From the NCBI GenBank assembly GCA_018069465.1, contig JAGPUW010000010.1:94013-158012 (forward strand): a stretch of 64,000 nucleotides of DNA, read 5' to 3'. This DNA comes from Gammaproteobacteria bacterium (GTDB lineage Bacteria > Pseudomonadota > Gammaproteobacteria > Pseudomonadales > Porticoccaceae). Positions 1 through 8,652 of this stretch are shown piece by piece (the first letter of the stretch is position 1; each line of letters opens with the position of its first letter). The notes beneath the pieces were generated by a model. That model searched no databases and was not told the origin of the DNA. It was given only the letters and a program-made list of their open reading frames with translations. Both the position numbers and the translations under genes were made by a program.

Positions 1-977
1 GCACCGGCGGCGAGGATGGCCACGGTGGGCAGGACGATCACCGGGTTGGCATAGCGCCCGGCAATAGTGCCGAAATTACTTAATGAGATGGTTGGTTTCT
101 GCATTTCGCTGATGGGAATACGGCGTTTTAGTGCGTCTTTTTTTAGGCGGTTGAGGCCGGTGCGCAGGTTTTTGTCGCTGCGATTGGCGACGTCGCGCAA
201 CACTGGCACAAACAACCCGCCGGGAGTATCGACGGCGATGCCGATGTCGATGGTCTCCATCGTACGGTAGGTCATCGCCTCGGCGTCGAACCAGCTATTG
301 AGCAGGGGTTCGGCCTGGCAGGCGGCGACCATAGCGTGCAATAGCCGCACGGTGGCATCTTCCTTTTTCGACCACTTTGTTAAGCGCGCATCGTCATTGA
401 TGGTGACCGGCACCACCTGCGCGTGGGACTGAGACATCGCCAGCGACATAAAGCGGCGCACCCCCTTGAGCGGTGTCGAGGGACCTTTTTCACTCTCAAG
501 CCGGGCGACCCGTTCGACATCTTCGACTTTAATCAGCCCCTGTTTGCCGCTGCCAGTGACTTTGCCAATATCGACCTGCAAGCGTTCGGCGAGGGCGCGA
601 ATCCCCGGTGTCGCCCGAATAGCCTGGCGTTGGCCGGGAGCGGCGGGCGAGCCAATAAAAAAATCCTGGTCTGCTTGTTGATCTTTCTGCTGGCCATCGC
701 TGGTGGTTTTTAGTTCGCCGACCACGGTGGCGCTATCACTTTCATCGCTGACAAATTCCAGCAGGGGCTCGCCGAGATGGACGATATCGCCCGCTGCGCC
801 AAAGGTCGCGACAATCACGCCGGTCTGGGGGGAGGGGATTTCCACCACCGCTTTGGCGGTTTCCACGGTGACCAGCAATTGATCGATATTGACTGTATCG
901 CCAGCTTTGATGCTCCACTCGACAATTTCGGCCTCTTGTAAACCCTCGCCGAGATCGGGCAGCTTAAAGAACTTCAT
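1..977 (-). CDS. bkdB: 2-oxoacid dehydrogenase E2 (lipoyl acyltransferase), 3' end cut by window
   Basis: Dihydrolipoyl acyltransferase core of a 2-oxoacid dehydrogenase complex; it moves the acyl group from E1 to CoA. The protein begins MKFFKLPDLGEGL. A lipoyl domain covers about residues 1-75, with the lipoylated Lys42 in VETAKAVV. A charged linker follows, then an E3/E1-binding domain near residues 107-145 (ATPGIRALAERL) and the start of the catalytic domain. Only about 325 codons are present, so the catalytic HxxxDG motif lies outside the window. It starts 29 bases after the E1 beta stop and is the third gene of the complex. The branched-chain substrate is inferred from the leucine dehydrogenase upstream; a pyruvate- or acetoin-type complex is possible. 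Confidence 0.9.
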   Translation of the reverse strand, partial: MKFFKLPDLGEGLQEAEIVEWSIKAGDTVNIDQLLVTVETAKAVVEIPSPQTGVIVATFGAAGDIVHLGEPLLEFVSDESDSATVVGELKTTSDGQQKDQQADQDFFIGSPAAPGQRQAIRATPGIRALAERLQVDIGKVTGSGKQGLIKVEDVERVARLESEKGPSTPLKGVRRFMSLAMSQSHAQVVPVTINDDARLTKWSKKEDATVRLLHAMVAACQAEPLLNSWFDAEAMTYRTMETIDIGIAVDTPGGLFVPVLRDVANRSDKNLRTGLNRLKKDALKRRIPISEMQKPTISLSNFGTIAGRYANPVIVLPTVAILAAG

Positions 978-1006
978 GGGGCATCCTTTGGTTGATGTGC
1001 ACAGGC

Positions 1007-2134
1007 TTAGCCGAAGGCGAGCACTTGTTCGATCGCGCTTTTTATTGCTGTTACGCCAGGTAAATACAGAGCCTCTTTTTTGGCATAGGGCATGACTGTG
1101 TCAAAACCGCCGACGCGTAACACCGGTGCCTTGAGGTCGAGCAGTGCGTGCTCGGCCAGTTGCGCGGCGATTTCTCCACCCACACCGCCGGTTTTGGGGG
1201 CTTCGTGGGCGATTACACAGCGCCCGGTTTTGGCGACGGATTGGAGGATGGTGGCCATGTCGAGGGGTTTTAGGGTGGCGACGTCAATCAGCTCTACCGA
1301 CAGCCCCTGCTCGGCGCATTGGTCGACGACTTGCAGGCACTCCTGAATCAAGGCGCCCCAGCTAAGCAGCGTAATATCCTCGCCCTCGCGCAGGGTAAAA
1401 CAGGTGTCCAGCGGCAGGGCTGTGCCATCGTTGCAAATCTGCTGTGTCTGGGCGCGATAAATGCGCTTGGGCTCAAGAAAAATCACCGGGTCTGGGTCGC
1501 GAATGGCGGCCAGTAACAAGCCGTAGGCGCGGCTCGCCGAGGAGGGGATAACCACCCGCAGGCCGGGAATATGGGCCAGCAGTGCCTCGGTGCTCTCGGA
1601 GTGATGCTCGGGGGCGTGAATGCCGCCACCAAAGGGCATGCGTACCACCATGGGACAGGTGAGGCGGCCGCGCGTGCGATTTCGCATCCGTGCCGCGTGG
1701 CAAATAATCTGCTCCAGCGCGGCAAACATAAAACCCATAAACTGAATTTCGGCAACGGGCTTCAAACCCTGGGTGGCCATGCCGACTGACAGCCCGGCGA
1801 TCAATCCCTCGGCCAGTGGTGTATCGAGCACGCGCTCGGCACCAAATTGTTGTTTCAAGTCGAGGGTGGCGCGAAACACTCCGCCATTGGTGGCGACATC
1901 CTCGCCGAGCACCACCACGCTGGCGTCGTGGGCCATTTCATAGTGCAAGGCCAGGTTGATGGCCTCCACCAGTAGGCATTCCGTGGTTTCGGCATGAGTA
2001 TCGGCATGAGAGTCGATTTGAGCTTCAATATGAGTGTCGGTACTGGCTTTAACCCTGTCGCCAGTGGGGCCGCTATCGGCTGCTGTGACGGCGTTTTTAA
2101 TAGAGCGCTTTGTCGATGATAAGTTGGCGTTCAC
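1007..2134 (-). CDS. bkdA2: Branched-chain 2-oxoacid dehydrogenase E1 beta subunit
   Basis: E1 beta subunit; with E1 alpha it forms the thiamin-diphosphate enzyme that decarboxylates 2-oxo acids and acylates lipoyl-E2. The family core begins at LVEAINLALHYEM, followed by VVLGEDVATNGGVFRAT and the phosphate-contacting and dimer regions through FDTVMPYAKKEALYLP. The start is a GTG preceded by AAGGAG six bases upstream. This choice gives about 50 extra N-terminal residues rich in Asp, Thr and His (for example THIEAQIDSHADTHAETT) before the usual family start. The protein is 375 residues, longer than the typical 325-340. It lies between E1 alpha and E2 with short gaps, so one transcript is likely. 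Confidence 0.92.
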   Translation of the reverse strand: MNANLSSTKRSIKNAVTAADSGPTGDRVKASTDTHIEAQIDSHADTHAETTECLLVEAINLALHYEMAHDASVVVLGEDVATNGGVFRATLDLKQQFGAERVLDTPLAEGLIAGLSVGMATQGLKPVAEIQFMGFMFAALEQIICHAARMRNRTRGRLTCPMVVRMPFGGGIHAPEHHSESTEALLAHIPGLRVVIPSSASRAYGLLLAAIRDPDPVIFLEPKRIYRAQTQQICNDGTALPLDTCFTLREGEDITLLSWGALIQECLQVVDQCAEQGLSVELIDVATLKPLDMATILQSVAKTGRCVIAHEAPKTGGVGGEIAAQLAEHALLDLKAPVLRVGGFDTVMPYAKKEALYLPGVTAIKSAIEQVLAFG

Positions 2135-2157
2135 TTTTCTCTCCTTGGGGAGTCTCC

Positions 2158-3237
2158 TTAGCTATTTTCCTCGCTAGCCCGCTGCTGAATTGCGCTGCGC
2201 TGGCTTTCCATGGCGTAGGGCAGAAAGGCGTGGAGGTAGTCAACAATGGCGCTGTCGGGCTCATCTTCCATGGCCAGATATTCATCGAGCGCTGCGTCTA
2301 TCACCTGCTGGCATTGCTGCTGTAGCGTCTTCTCCCGGTCGGCGTCCCACAGTCCCTGCTGGTGTAAAAACTCCTGGAAACGGCGGATGGGCTCCTCTTT
2401 CCAGTGGGCTTTTAACTCCTCGCCATCGCGGTAGCGGGAGGCATCGTCGGCGGTGGTGTGGTCGCATAAGCGATAGCTCAGGGCCTCGATCAAAGTCGGC
2501 TGGTGACTTTCTCGGGCGCGTTGAATCGCCTTGCTGATGGCTTCATAAACGGCGATGGGGTCATTGCCATCAACCTGTATGCCGTCGATACCGGCGGCGA
2601 TGGCCTTCTGTGCCAGTGTCGCTGCGCGGGTTTGCTGTGCCAGGGGCATGGAAATTGCCCAGCGGTTGTTGTTAATAATAAACACTATGGGCAGATCCCA
2701 GACCCCGGCCACGTTCAGGGCCTCCATAAAATCGCCCTTCGAGGTGGCACCATCGCCACAGCTGGTGACCACGACAGCCTCTTCACCTTTGATTTTTAGC
2801 GCTGTTGCCACACCCGCAGCTTGGGTTAGCTGGGTGCCGATGGGGACGCAAATCGGTAGATCCCTCGATGCCCGATTGAGGTTGCCACCGCGCTCATCGC
2901 CGCCCCAGTACATAAAGATTTCCGCCGGCGAGGTGCCGCGAATAATTTGTGTTGGCGCATCGCGATAATAGGGCACCAGCACGTCGTGTTCCGCCATCGC
3001 CAGGCCGGTGCAAACACTAATGGCCTCCTGTCCGAGAATAGATGGATAGGTGCCCATTTGGCCGGTGCGTTGCAGGGCCACGGCCTTTTGGTCGAGCAGG
3101 CGCGCCAGCACCATGTTTTCGTAGATGGCGTGCAATAGGGGGGTGTTATCCGTCCACGCGGGCAGGGGCAGGTCGAGATTGCCCTCGGGGTCGAGATACT
3201 GCAAAAATTGAATGGAGAACTGTTGGCGTCCGCGCAT
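2158..3237 (-). CDS. bkdA1: Branched-chain 2-oxoacid dehydrogenase E1 alpha subunit
   Basis: ThDP-dependent E1 alpha subunit, 359 residues. The thiamin-diphosphate/Mg binding motif is visible as GDGATSKGDFMEALN followed by NNN about 30 residues later (IINNNRWAIS). RGTSPAEIFMYWGGDERGG and the phosphorylation-loop-like region SYRLCDHTTADDASRYRD match the family. The start ATG has GGAG seven bases upstream. It lies 25 bases after leucine dehydrogenase and 23 bases before E1 beta. With them it should convert the oxo acids of Leu, Ile and Val to acyl-CoA. Similarity to pyruvate dehydrogenase E1 alpha is close, so the substrate call leans on the neighbour. Confidence 0.92.
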   Translation of the reverse strand: MRGRQQFSIQFLQYLDPEGNLDLPLPAWTDNTPLLHAIYENMVLARLLDQKAVALQRTGQMGTYPSILGQEAISVCTGLAMAEHDVLVPYYRDAPTQIIRGTSPAEIFMYWGGDERGGNLNRASRDLPICVPIGTQLTQAAGVATALKIKGEEAVVVTSCGDGATSKGDFMEALNVAGVWDLPIVFIINNNRWAISMPLAQQTRAATLAQKAIAAGIDGIQVDGNDPIAVYEAISKAIQRARESHQPTLIEALSYRLCDHTTADDASRYRDGEELKAHWKEEPIRRFQEFLHQQGLWDADREKTLQQQCQQVIDAALDEYLAMEDEPDSAIVDYLHAFLPYAMESQRSAIQQRASEENS

Positions 3238-3262
3238 GCTTTAGCTCCGTTAAATGAGGGAC

Positions 3263-4357
3263 TTAGGCTCTAAGGCTGCTTTGCTGGCCGGGGCTTGAAG
3301 CCGGATTCAGCTCAGCGCTAGCCGCTATTTTGCGGTGCCCGGCCGCGATGCGCTGTTGGGCCATCAACAGCGCTGTCTGCATGGGTGTTTGCGCTTTGCC
3401 CCTGCCACCGCTGAGCAGTTCGCGGATGGTGGCGGGTATGCACAGTAGTTTTTCATCGATGCGAGCCTGCGGTTTACCGGCGAAGCGCATGGAGGCGTAG
3501 ATCAAGCCGCCGGCATTGATGGCAAAGTCGGGCACGTAGAGAATGCCCCGCTCGCGCAGGCTTTGATCATCTCCCTCTGCGGCGAGCTGATTATTGGCGG
3601 CACCGGCAATAATGGCGCAGCGCAGCTGGGGGATGCTACTGGCATTGATAATGCCGCCCAGCCCACAGGGCGAGAAAACGTCACAGTCTTGCTGGCAGAT
3701 GGCGTCACTGGCAACCACTCGGGCCTTAAAGTGCTGGCGGGCACACGCGGTTTTGCTGGGGTCGAGATCGCTGACAATCAAGCTGGCACCCGCTCGGTGG
3801 AGCCGTTTCGCCAGCGCCATACCGACGTGTCCCAAACCCTGAATGGCGATGCGGGCCTGTTGTAGGGAGTCGCTGGCAAAGCGAATTTTGAAGGCTTCTA
3901 TGATGCCGCTGTATAAACCCTCGGCGGTGTACAGACTGCAGTCACCGATCGCGCTACTGGAGCTGACGAAGGGGGTGCGAGCAGCCATTATGTCCATATC
4001 CTGCAGGGTCGATCCGCTGTCCAGAGCGGTGATATAGCGGCCATTCAGTGAGGCAATAAAGTCACCCATGGTGGCGAAAAGTCGCTCGCGATGATTCTCA
4101 GTGGCGGGCTTGATAATCACCGCTTTGCCGCCGCCGAAGGGCAGGCCCGCGAGAGCCGCTTTGTAACTCATACCCTGGGCCAGGCGGGCGGCATCTTCGA
4201 CGGCAGCTTGTTCGCAGGGATAATGCAGGTAGCGGCAGCCGCCGATAGCCGGGCCGAGGGTGGTGTCGTGAATGGCGATAATGGCTTGCAGTCCGCTAGT
4301 CTCGTCGCTCATCAAATGAATGTCAGACAGGCCGTATTGACTCAATGTCTCGAACAT
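3263..4357 (-). CDS. Leucine/valine-type amino acid dehydrogenase
   Basis: Glu/Leu/Phe/Val dehydrogenase family enzyme, about 364 residues, expected to deaminate branched-chain amino acids to oxo acids with NAD. The catalytic glycine-rich loop reads GLPFGGGKAVI, the second conserved stretch is GRYITALDSGST, and the NAD fold has GLGHVGMALAKRL. Near the C-terminus, YVPDFAINAGGLIYAS matches the family. The reading frame stays open 43 codons further upstream, but that extension (signal-like MRSILLARWS) is not a family feature. The start MFETLSQYG at 4357 fits known leucine dehydrogenases. It is the first gene of the bkd-like operon, which explains the pathway: deamination, then oxidative decarboxylation. 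Confidence 0.88.
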   Translation of the reverse strand: MFETLSQYGLSDIHLMSDETSGLQAIIAIHDTTLGPAIGGCRYLHYPCEQAAVEDAARLAQGMSYKAALAGLPFGGGKAVIIKPATENHRERLFATMGDFIASLNGRYITALDSGSTLQDMDIMAARTPFVSSSSAIGDCSLYTAEGLYSGIIEAFKIRFASDSLQQARIAIQGLGHVGMALAKRLHRAGASLIVSDLDPSKTACARQHFKARVVASDAICQQDCDVFSPCGLGGIINASSIPQLRCAIIAGAANNQLAAEGDDQSLRERGILYVPDFAINAGGLIYASMRFAGKPQARIDEKLLCIPATIRELLSGGRGKAQTPMQTALLMAQQRIAAGHRKIAASAELNPASSPGQQSSLRA

Positions 4358-4637
4358 TTCCTTGTCCCCATGGCATAAAAAGAGGTGCGAATGCTTATTG
4401 GCAGGAAAAGCTGGGGTTTGATAACCCGCTACCAACACAGCGCTTAATAAACCTATAGACCATCTGGCCAGTAAAATGCTCCGCAAATGGCAATTGCGCG
4501 CTTTGTCGGTCGTCGGTTGGGTCGGCGTGTGTTTTCGGATGTGCTTTAAAAGTCGATAAAATGCAGTTAATGTCCTTTAAAAGGCAGGAATATGCCCTCA
4601 TTTACAGAAAGGCCGCTTGCGTGCAGACGGACATGGA

Positions 4638-4675
4638 GGTACTCACGATTTTCTTTTGGCTTTGGGGTATTCACG
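4638..4675 (+). promoter_or_regulatory. Direct repeat in the adhC upstream region (possible operator)
   Basis: Two nearly identical 10-mers, GGTACTCACG at 4638-4647 and GGTATTCACG at 4666-4675, sit 28 bases apart in the divergent gap between leucine dehydrogenase and adhC. A further short repeat CGTATAC/CGTATCC follows at about 4674-4691, overlapping a possible -10 (TATACT). Function is inferred from position only; the regulator is unknown. Confidence 0.3.
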
Positions 4676-4736
4676 TATACTCTCGTATCCGTAAGGGTCA
4701 CGTCAGAATAAAAAAGACAACAAGGAGAGACAGGGC

Positions 4737-5843
4737 ATGAAAAGCCAGGCTGCGGTGGCATTTAAAGCGGGTCAAGCATTGGAAATTCACGAGGTGGATT
4801 TAGAGGGGCCTCGCGCCGGGGAAGTGCTGGTTGAAATCAAGGCCACGGGGGTGTGCCACACCGACGCTTTTACCCTGTCGGGGGATGACCCCGAGGGCGC
4901 TTTTCCGGCCATCCTCGGTCATGAGGGCGCGGGCATTGTTCGCGAAGTCGGTGCTGGGGTGACATCCCTAAAACCGGGTGATCATGTGATTCCCCTGTAT
5001 ACCCCCGAGTGTCGTGAGTGCAATTTCTGCCTGCATCCAAAAACCAATCTCTGCCAGGCGATTCGCGAAACCCAGGGCCGGGGGGTGATGCCCGATGGCA
5101 AGAGCCGCTTTTCCCTCGATGGCGAGCCTATACTGCACTATATGGGTTGTTCATCCTTCTCCAATTACACCGTGTTGCCCGAAATCGCCCTGGCGAAAAT
5201 CCGCGAAGACGCGCCCTTTGATAAGGTTTGCTACATCGGCTGCGGTGTCACCACCGGTGTTGGTGCCGTGGTCTTTAAAGCGCAGGTCAAGCCCGGCTCC
5301 ACGGTGGTGGTGTTTGGCCTCGGCGGTATTGGCCTGAACGTGGTGCAGGGTGCACGCATGGTCGGTGCGAGCAGGATCATTGGCGTCGACACCAACCCCG
5401 CGAAAGTCGAGCTGGCGAAGAAATTTGGCATGACGGACTTTATTAATCCCCAACAAACGCCACAGGTGGTGGAGGCGATACTCGACCTCACTGGCGGTGG
5501 TGCCGACTACAGTTTTGAATGCATCGGCAATGTCGATGTCATGCGTCAGGCACTGGAGTGCTGCCACAAGGGTTGGGGCGAGTCCTATGTGATCGGTGTC
5601 GCCGGTGCCGGGCAGGAAATTGCCACCCGGCCCTTTCAGCTGGTCACCGGGCGCTCCTGGCACGGTGTTGCCTTCGGCGGCGCGCGCGGGCGCACGGACG
5701 TACCGACCATTGTCGATTGGTACATGGAAGGCAAAATCAATATTGATGATTTGATCACCCACACCATGCCCCTGAGTGATATTAATCGGGCCTTTGATTT
5801 GATGCATCAGGGCGAGAGTATTCGCTCGGTGGTGGTGTACTAG
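4737..5843 (+). CDS. adhC: S-(hydroxymethyl)glutathione dehydrogenase (class III alcohol dehydrogenase)
   Basis: Glutathione-dependent formaldehyde dehydrogenase, 368 residues, the usual length. It oxidises S-hydroxymethylglutathione to S-formylglutathione with NAD and also reduces S-nitrosoglutathione. The catalytic zinc ligands are in [12 protein letters not shown] and LGHEGAGIV. Structural zinc is bound by four cysteines in [16 protein letters not shown]. The NAD fold is [15 protein letters not shown]. The start has a strong AAGGAGAG about ten bases upstream. The usual partner, S-formylglutathione hydrolase, does not follow; cysK does. The last codons and stop are repeated in tandem just downstream. 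Confidence 0.96.
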   Translation: MKSQAAVAFKAGQALEIHEVDLEGPRAGEVLVEIKATGVCHTDAFTLSGDDPEGAFPAILGHEGAGIVREVGAGVTSLKPGDHVIPLYTPECRECNFCLHPKTNLCQAIRETQGRGVMPDGKSRFSLDGEPILHYMGCSSFSNYTVLPEIALAKIREDAPFDKVCYIGCGVTTGVGAVVFKAQVKPGSTVVVFGLGGIGLNVVQGARMVGASRIIGVDTNPAKVELAKKFGMTDFINPQQTPQVVEAILDLTGGGADYSFECIGNVDVMRQALECCHKGWGESYVIGVAGAGQEIATRPFQLVTGRSWHGVAFGGARGRTDVPTIVDWYMEGKINIDDLITHTMPLSDINRAFDLMHQGESIRSVVVY

Positions 5844-5884
5844 GGTGGTGTGTACTAGGGTGGTGGTGTACTAGAGTGTACTGG
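5831..5884 (+). repeat. Tandem repeat of the adhC 3' terminus
   Basis: The end of adhC (GGTGGTGTACTAG, 5831-5843) is repeated as slightly longer units at 5844-5858 and 5859-5874, with a partial fourth at about 5875-5884. Each unit carries the TAG stop. It looks like slippage or local duplication; it does not change the protein because the first TAG is intact. Confidence 0.8.
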
Positions 5885-5927
5885 GGTTTACAGGCCCAGC
5901 TCGAACGTTACAAAAAGGAGAATCAGC

Positions 5928-6998
5928 ATGTGTGATAACACAGAGATAAGTGGTAAAAAGTATCAAAACATCCTTGAAACTGTCGGCAATACGCCGCTGG
6001 TGAAGATCAACAAACTGGGGCCTGCAGGCGTCAATATCTACGCCAAAATAGAAGCCTTCAACCCTATGGGCTCAGTGAAAGACCGGCTGGCGCTGGCGGT
6101 GATCGAACACGCCGAGCAGAGTGGTGCTCTGCAGCCGGGCCAAACGGTGATTGAAGCCACCAGTGGCAATACCGGTATTGGTCTGGCGATGGTGTGCGCG
6201 CAAAAGGGTTATCCGCTAGTGGTCACCATGGCCGAGAGCTTTAGTGTTGAGCGGCGTAAAATGATGCGCTTTCTCGGCGCTAAAGTGGTGCTCACCCCGG
6301 CGGCGGAAAAGGGCAGCGGCATGCTGAAGAAAGCCGTCGAACTGGCCGAGGCCCACGACTGGTTTCTGTGTCGTCAGTTTGAAAACGAAGCCAATGCCGA
6401 TATGCACTCACGCACGACCGCGCCGGAAATTCTCGCCTGTTTTGCGGATGAGCAACTCGATTACTGGGTTTCTGGCTATGGCACCGGCGGCACCTTAAAA
6501 GGCGTTGCTCGCGTGTTGCGGGAAAAAAGCCCACAGACAAAAGTCGTGGTTTGCGAGCCCGAAAGTGCAGCCCTGCTGAGCAGCCATGTGCCCCAGGAAG
6601 CGGGGGAGAGTGCATCGACTTACAAAAGCCACGGTAGTTTCAGCCCCCATCCCATGCAGGGCTGGACACCCGATTTTATTTCCCAGTTAACGCAGGACGC
6701 CGTCGCCAATGCACTGGTCGACGAGGTGCTCACCATTCCCGGGCCAGAGGCTTTGCGACTCTCAAGAGAGCTGGCCCAGCGAGAGGGCATCTTCGTTGGT
6801 ATCTCCGCCGGGGCGACCATGGCCGGCGCACTGAAAATCGCCGAATCTGCAGCACCCGGTAGCAATATTGTCTGCATGCTGCCCGATACGGGTGAACGCT
6901 ATTTGTCGACGCCATTGTTTGCGGATATTGGCGCTGAAATGGATAGCGAAGAACAGCTGTTGGCGGCCTCGACACCCTCTGCACAATTGGGTGCCTAG
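5928..6998 (+). CDS. cysK: Cysteine synthase A (O-acetylserine sulfhydrylase)
   Basis: PLP enzyme making cysteine from O-acetylserine and sulfide. The PLP lysine lies in FNPMGSVKDRLAL, the substrate-binding loop is EATSGNTGIGLAM, and the phosphate-binding loop is GYGTGGTLKGV. The C-terminal part has GISAGATMAGAL and LPDTGERYLSTPLF. At 356 residues it is longer than the common 310-325, with extra residues between ALLSSHV and GWTPDFI and a short C-terminal tail. AAGGAG lies about nine bases upstream of the ATG. It lies 84 bases after adhC; a functional link through glutathione/thiol supply is plausible but inferred. Confidence 0.94.
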   Translation: MCDNTEISGKKYQNILETVGNTPLVKINKLGPAGVNIYAKIEAFNPMGSVKDRLALAVIEHAEQSGALQPGQTVIEATSGNTGIGLAMVCAQKGYPLVVTMAESFSVERRKMMRFLGAKVVLTPAAEKGSGMLKKAVELAEAHDWFLCRQFENEANADMHSRTTAPEILACFADEQLDYWVSGYGTGGTLKGVARVLREKSPQTKVVVCEPESAALLSSHVPQEAGESASTYKSHGSFSPHPMQGWTPDFISQLTQDAVANALVDEVLTIPGPEALRLSRELAQREGIFVGISAGATMAGALKIAESAAPGSNIVCMLPDTGERYLSTPLFADIGAEMDSEEQLLAASTPSAQLGA

Positions 6999-7030
6999 CT
7001 TGAGGAACGATTTTGCACTGAGGTTCGACC

Positions 7031-8056
7031 TTGAATAAGTGGGAAGATGAGGCTCCCCAGAGCGCTGACGAAGAGGTGATATCCCACCCCTTTGAAACGC
7101 TGACGCCCAGTTTTTTGATCGATGCGGTCGAAAGCCTCGGCTTTTATTGCGATGGGCGTTTATTTCCTCTCAACAGCTATGAAAACCGTGTCTATCAGGT
7201 GGGCATCGAAGACGCGCTGCCGATGATCGCCAAGTTCTATCGCCCCCAGCGCTGGAGTGAAGCGCAAATTCGAGAAGAGCACGAATTCTGCTTTGAGCTG
7301 GTCGAGCAAGAGCTGCCCGTGGTGCCGCCCTGGCGCAATGAAGCGGGGGAAAGCCTGTTCGTTTATGGCGACTTCTTTTTTGCCCTGTTTGAGCGTCGCG
7401 GCGGTCACGCCCCGGAGCTGGATGACCTCGACAACCTCTTTACTCTGGGTCGTTTAATGGGGCGCATTCACGCCGTGGGTGCGGTTAAACCCTTTCAGTA
7501 TCGACCGGCGATCACTATTGAAGATTACGGTCACACCAGCGTCGCGTTAATTGGCGAGCAGTTTATTCCCTCCTCGTTGAAGGATTCTTACCTTTCGCTG
7601 ACGGCTGATCTACTGCAGACGATAGAGGCGCAATTTGCCCAGGTCAGTGACTTGAGCTTAATTCGCAGCCACGGTGATTGCCACGGTGGCAATATCCTCT
7701 GGCGCGATGACACCGCGAACTTTGTCGACTTCGATGATGCGCGCATGGCCCCGGCGATCCAGGATTTGTGGATGTTGCTCTGCGGTGAGCGTGCCCGCCA
7801 GACCGCCCAGCTATCGGAAGTGGTTGAAGGCTATAACGAATTCTTTACCTTCCACCCCAAAGAGCTGCGTTTAATTGAGCCCCTGCGCACTTTGCGCATG
7901 CTGCACTATGCCGCCTGGCTGGCTCGACGCTGGACTGACCCAGCCTTTCCTCGCGCTTTCCCCTGGTTCAATACCGAGCGTTACTGGGGTGAGCATATTC
8001 TTGAACTGCGTGAGCAATACGCCGCTCTGCAAGAGTCGCCACTGGCATTGTTTTAA
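7031..8056 (+). CDS. srkA: Stress response kinase A (YihE/RdoA type)
   Basis: Cytosolic Ser/Thr protein kinase of the aminoglycoside-phosphotransferase fold, known in E. coli to act in Cpx and oxidative stress responses. The catalytic loop is SHGDCHGGNILW and the metal-binding aspartate is in FVDFDDARMAP. The N-terminal lobe has LNSYENRVYQVG, typical of the family. It is 341 residues, near the usual 328. The start used is TTG with TGAGG about eight bases upstream; no ATG is nearby. It faces the ferredoxin gene across a 240-base gap with a terminator. Confidence 0.9.
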   Translation: MNKWEDEAPQSADEEVISHPFETLTPSFLIDAVESLGFYCDGRLFPLNSYENRVYQVGIEDALPMIAKFYRPQRWSEAQIREEHEFCFELVEQELPVVPPWRNEAGESLFVYGDFFFALFERRGGHAPELDDLDNLFTLGRLMGRIHAVGAVKPFQYRPAITIEDYGHTSVALIGEQFIPSSLKDSYLSLTADLLQTIEAQFAQVSDLSLIRSHGDCHGGNILWRDDTANFVDFDDARMAPAIQDLWMLLCGERARQTAQLSEVVEGYNEFFTFHPKELRLIEPLRTLRMLHYAAWLARRWTDPAFPRAFPWFNTERYWGEHILELREQYAALQESPLALF

Positions 8057-8158
8057 GCGTTTATTGGCGCGGGTGCGCGGCGAGCAAGTCGCTGGGGGCT
8101 GTGGATAAAGTCGGGAAAAGCTGTGTGGGCACTGTGTGAATACGGTGGAAAAGCGGGC

Positions 8159-8202
8159 AAAAAAATACCCGCGAGGGCGCGCAATGCGCCACAAGCCGGG
8201 TA
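8159..8202 (-). terminator. Rho-independent terminator downstream of the ferredoxin gene
   Basis: Read on the minus strand, TACCCG pairs with CGGGTA (8197-8202 with 8166-8171), and the inner GGCGC/GCGCC pairs around ATTGC. Seven T residues follow (A-run at 8159-8165 on the plus strand). It lies between the convergent srkA and ferredoxin genes. Confidence 0.65.
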
Positions 8203-8295
8203 TATAGGGTATTACTTTGCGCGCTTTTTCACCAAAAGTAGGCGCTTTAGGCGACGCAGCATGGGAGCAAAAAGGCTCTCGTGCAAAGTGCGCAA

Positions 8296-8610
8296 TTAGC
8301 CCATAGGTGGCAAGGTCATTACCATGCCATCGACCTCGTCGCTGACTTTCATCTGGCAGCACAGGCGCGAAGTGTTGGTCAGGCCGTGAGCGGTGTCGAG
8401 CAGGTCTTCTTCCGCTTCGACGATTTCTCCTGATTTTTCGTACCAGGCTTCATCAACAATCACGTGGCAGGTGGCACAGGCCAGAGACCCGCCACAGGCG
8501 GCCAGCATGGGCATGTCATTTTCTTTGGCGACTTCCATAACGGTGGCACCGTTGGTGGCCTGGACTTCGACGCGTTCGCCATCGGGTTTGATAAAAGTAA
8601 GTGTCGTCAT
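8296..8610 (-). CDS. [2Fe-2S] ferredoxin, adrenodoxin type
   Basis: Small electron carrier of 104 residues. The iron-sulfur cysteines form C-x5-C-x2-C in ACGGSLACATCHV, with the fourth in RLCCQMKVS. VMEVAKENDMPMLAACGG matches adrenodoxin-type ferredoxins that serve P450s, dioxygenases or Fe-S assembly. The start has AAAGGAG nine bases upstream. It is followed upstream on the same strand by a ferredoxin-NADP reductase (8653-9666), 42 bases away, so the two probably form a redox pair. It is one of two ferredoxins of this type here; the other (47602-47922) belongs to the P450 operon. Confidence 0.92.
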   Translation of the reverse strand: MTTLTFIKPDGERVEVQATNGATVMEVAKENDMPMLAACGGSLACATCHVIVDEAWYEKSGEIVEAEEDLLDTAHGLTNTSRLCCQMKVSDEVDGMVMTLPPMG

Positions 8611-8652
8611 TAGTGAGCTCTCCTTTAAAGGTTAATGTGGAAAATAGACCGG

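Noticed and set aside
4358..4486. Signal-peptide-like N-terminal extension of leucine dehydrogenase
   Set aside because: The enzyme is cytosolic, and the family starts at MFETLSQYG; the extension is upstream non-coding sequence in an open frame.
5151..5807. A 218-codon open frame on the minus strand opposite adhC
   Set aside because: It mirrors adhC, which has all family motifs; the antisense product shows no recognisable domain and no ribosome site.
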